Source: Berkiella_A sp963976875 (GTDB lineage Bacteria; Pseudomonadota; Gammaproteobacteria; Berkiellales; Berkiellaceae). From it: 64,000 nucleotides of DNA. The stretch covers positions 1 to 64,000 of the forward strand of contig CAXBML010000016.1 of NCBI GenBank assembly GCA_963976875.1, given 5' to 3'. This document shows, in pieces, positions 62,789-64,000 of this stretch; within the stretch, counting starts at the first letter, position 1; each line of letters begins with the position of its first letter. Both the position numbers and the translations under genes were made by a program. The notes beneath the pieces are model-generated. The model saw nothing but the letters and a program-made list of their open reading frames with translations, had not been told where the DNA came from and ran no database searches.

Positions 62789-63850
62789 ATGAAAAAAACA
62801 CCATGGACGATCAAGGATAGAAAAATCAATATTGCGCTAGTAGGCTGTGGTCGCATTGCTCAACGCCACTTTGAAAGCATTCAACAACATAGTACTAATC
62901 TGAACCTAACAGCTATTTGTGACAATCGTCCTGATCGGTTAGAAGCTGCAATGAAAGAACATCAGGTTGATGGCTATACTTCCTTAGATGAATTATTACA
63001 GTTTAGCAATGCAGATATCGTTACACTCTGTACACCTAGTGGCCTACATGCTGATCAAACTATCAAAATAGCGCAGTCCTACAAACACACCATTACAGAA
63101 AAGCCTATGGCAACTCGATGGCGGGATGCCAATCGCATGATTAAAGCTTGCGATGACACAAACACTAGATTATTTGTTGTAAAACAAAACCGTCAAAATG
63201 CCACTATTCAAGCTTTAAAAAAAGCCATAAAAGAAAAACGTTTTGGCCGAATTAATATGGCGCATGTTAATGTTTTTTGGACTAGACCGCAAAGCTATTA
63301 TGATCAAGACGCCTGGAGAGGCACTTGGGAATACGATGGTGGTGCTTTTATGAACCAAGCCAGCCACTATGTTGATTTAATGCATTGGTTACTAGGTCCT
63401 GTTGAAGCAGTCCAGGCTATGATGGGAACATTAGCCAGAGAAATTCAAGTTGAAGATACAGGTGTTATGAACATTAAATGGCGTAATGGCGCGATGGGTT
63501 CTATGAGCGTTACCATGACGACTTACCCAAAAAACTTAGAGGGCTCTATTACAATTTTAGGTGATAAAGGGACTGTTCGTATTGGTGGAATCGCTGTAAA
63601 TGAAGTTCAGCATTGGGAATTTGAAGATGAGCGCCCAGAGGATAAAGACATTCTTTCTTCAAGTGTCGCCACAAAATCTGTTTATGGTTTTGGTCATCAA
63701 CTATACTACGACAATGTAATAAAAACTATGAGAGGAAATTGTGAAGCAGAGACAAATGGTCGGGAAGGTTTAGCCTCATTAGAACTACTCATTGCAGCAT
63801 ATCGCTCAGCTAGAGACAACAGAACCATTCATTTACCATTAGAATTATAA
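62789..63850 (+). CDS. wbpB: UDP-GlcNAcA 3-dehydrogenase, WbpB/WlbA-like
   Basis: The 353-residue protein is a Gfo/Idh/MocA-family oxidoreductase. The N-terminal Rossmann loop is NIALVGCGRIAQRHFESI. TEKPMATRWRDANRMIKACD and VVKQNRQNATIQALK carry the catalytic Lys region, and DAWRGTWEYDGGAFMNQASH with YVDLMHWLLGPVE carries the active-site His. The text is that of WbpB/WlbA, which oxidises UDP-GlcNAcA at C3 on the way to UDP-GlcNAc(3NAc)A. It is followed by a WbpD-like acetyltransferase. Confidence 0.9.
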   Translation: MKKTPWTIKDRKINIALVGCGRIAQRHFESIQQHSTNLNLTAICDNRPDRLEAAMKEHQVDGYTSLDELLQFSNADIVTLCTPSGLHADQTIKIAQSYKHTITEKPMATRWRDANRMIKACDDTNTRLFVVKQNRQNATIQALKKAIKEKRFGRINMAHVNVFWTRPQSYYDQDAWRGTWEYDGGAFMNQASHYVDLMHWLLGPVEAVQAMMGTLAREIQVEDTGVMNIKWRNGAMGSMSVTMTTYPKNLEGSITILGDKGTVRIGGIAVNEVQHWEFEDERPEDKDILSSSVATKSVYGFGHQLYYDNVIKTMRGNCEAETNGREGLASLELLIAAYRSARDNRTIHLPLEL

Positions 63851-63871
63851 ACCAATAGGGTTCCAAACAAT

Positions 63872-64000
63872 ATGAATTATTTCAAACATGAAACCGCTAT
63901 TGTAGATGATGGTGCAAATATTGGTACAGGAACCCATGTTTGGCATTGGGTACACATCTCCCAAAATGCCAAGATAGGTGACAATTGTAGCTTAGGGCAA
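63872..64000 (+). CDS. wbpD: Partial WbpD/WlbB-like N-acetyltransferase (cut by the window end)
   Basis: An ATG at 63872 opens a frame that runs to the last base of the window (43 codons seen). It begins MNYFKHETAIVDDGANIGTG, then THVWHWVHISQ and NAKIGDNCSLGQ, the start of a left-handed hexapeptide-repeat helix with the THVWHWVHI signature of WbpD/WlbB. These enzymes acetylate the 3-amino group of UDP-GlcNAc(3NH2)A. It lies 21 bp after the WbpB-like gene. The aminotransferase WbpE and dehydrogenase WbpA are expected further right. Confidence 0.85.
   Translation, partial: MNYFKHETAIVDDGANIGTGTHVWHWVHISQNAKIGDNCSLGQ

Overview
The window is chromosomal DNA of an AT-rich gammaproteobacterium. 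The core gene order (carA-carB-greA / yhbY / rlmE-ftsH-folP-glmM / tpiA-secG-tRNA-Leu-nuoA-to-nuoN-tRNA-fMet-rimP-nusA-infB-rbfA-truB-rpsO-pnp) is the one found in Legionella, Coxiella and Pseudomonas relatives. A pyrophosphate-type phosphofructokinase, dispersed palindromes of the kind seen in intracellular bacteria, and three large proteins with eukaryotic-like or effector-like traits suggest a host-associated member of the Legionellales (Coxiella/Berkiella-like). The taxonomic call is an inference from gene order and content only.

Layout. Positions 1-5.6 kb hold ubiX, mpl, a small membrane protein, PPi-phosphofructokinase, a MAPEG protein and an exported hydratase-like protein. Positions 5.8-8.8 kb hold a 1007-residue protein with a PI3/4-kinase-like catalytic signature (GDRD...N, then IDFG), a candidate secreted effector. 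Positions 8.9-17.5 kb hold the rimP-nusA-infB-rbfA-truB-rpsO-pnp translation/RNA-decay cluster on the minus strand, preceded by the initiator tRNA with a clear promoter and two hairpin terminators. Positions 17.9-32.4 kb hold a complete 14-gene respiratory complex I operon (nuoA-N, nuoC and nuoD unfused). A 472-bp gap at 32.4-32.9 kb is a collection of repeat remnants beside tRNA-Leu(GAG). Positions 33-46.2 kb hold secG, tpiA, glmM, folP, ftsH, rlmE, yhbY, greA, carB and carA. Between tpiA and glmM, in the opposite orientation, sits a 349-residue protein whose C-terminal half reads as a eukaryotic (Pho80/cyclin Y-like) cyclin box.

Positions 46.3-48.6 kb hold a 478-residue glycine-zipper protein (candidate effector) and an outer-membrane beta-barrel. 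From 48.6 kb to the right edge runs a surface polysaccharide locus in two divergent arms. The left arm has an O-antigen ligase, two NAD-dependent sugar epimerases, a glutamine-dependent amidotransferase and a glycosyltransferase-like protein. The right arm has the ABC exporter Wzm/Wzt, a zinc-ribbon methyltransferase, an SGNH hydrolase, a second methyltransferase, a paralogous glycosyltransferase-like protein, then WbpI-, WbpB- and WbpD-type enzymes for a 2,3-diacetamido-uronic acid. Together with the amidotransferase this predicts an ABC-exported O-antigen containing a diacetamido uronic acid or its amide.

The strongest leads are the bacterial cyclin-like protein and the kinase-like 1007-residue protein. 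Both have basic clusters that could act as nuclear localisation signals. Both calls rest on motif reading and need profile searches or structure prediction.
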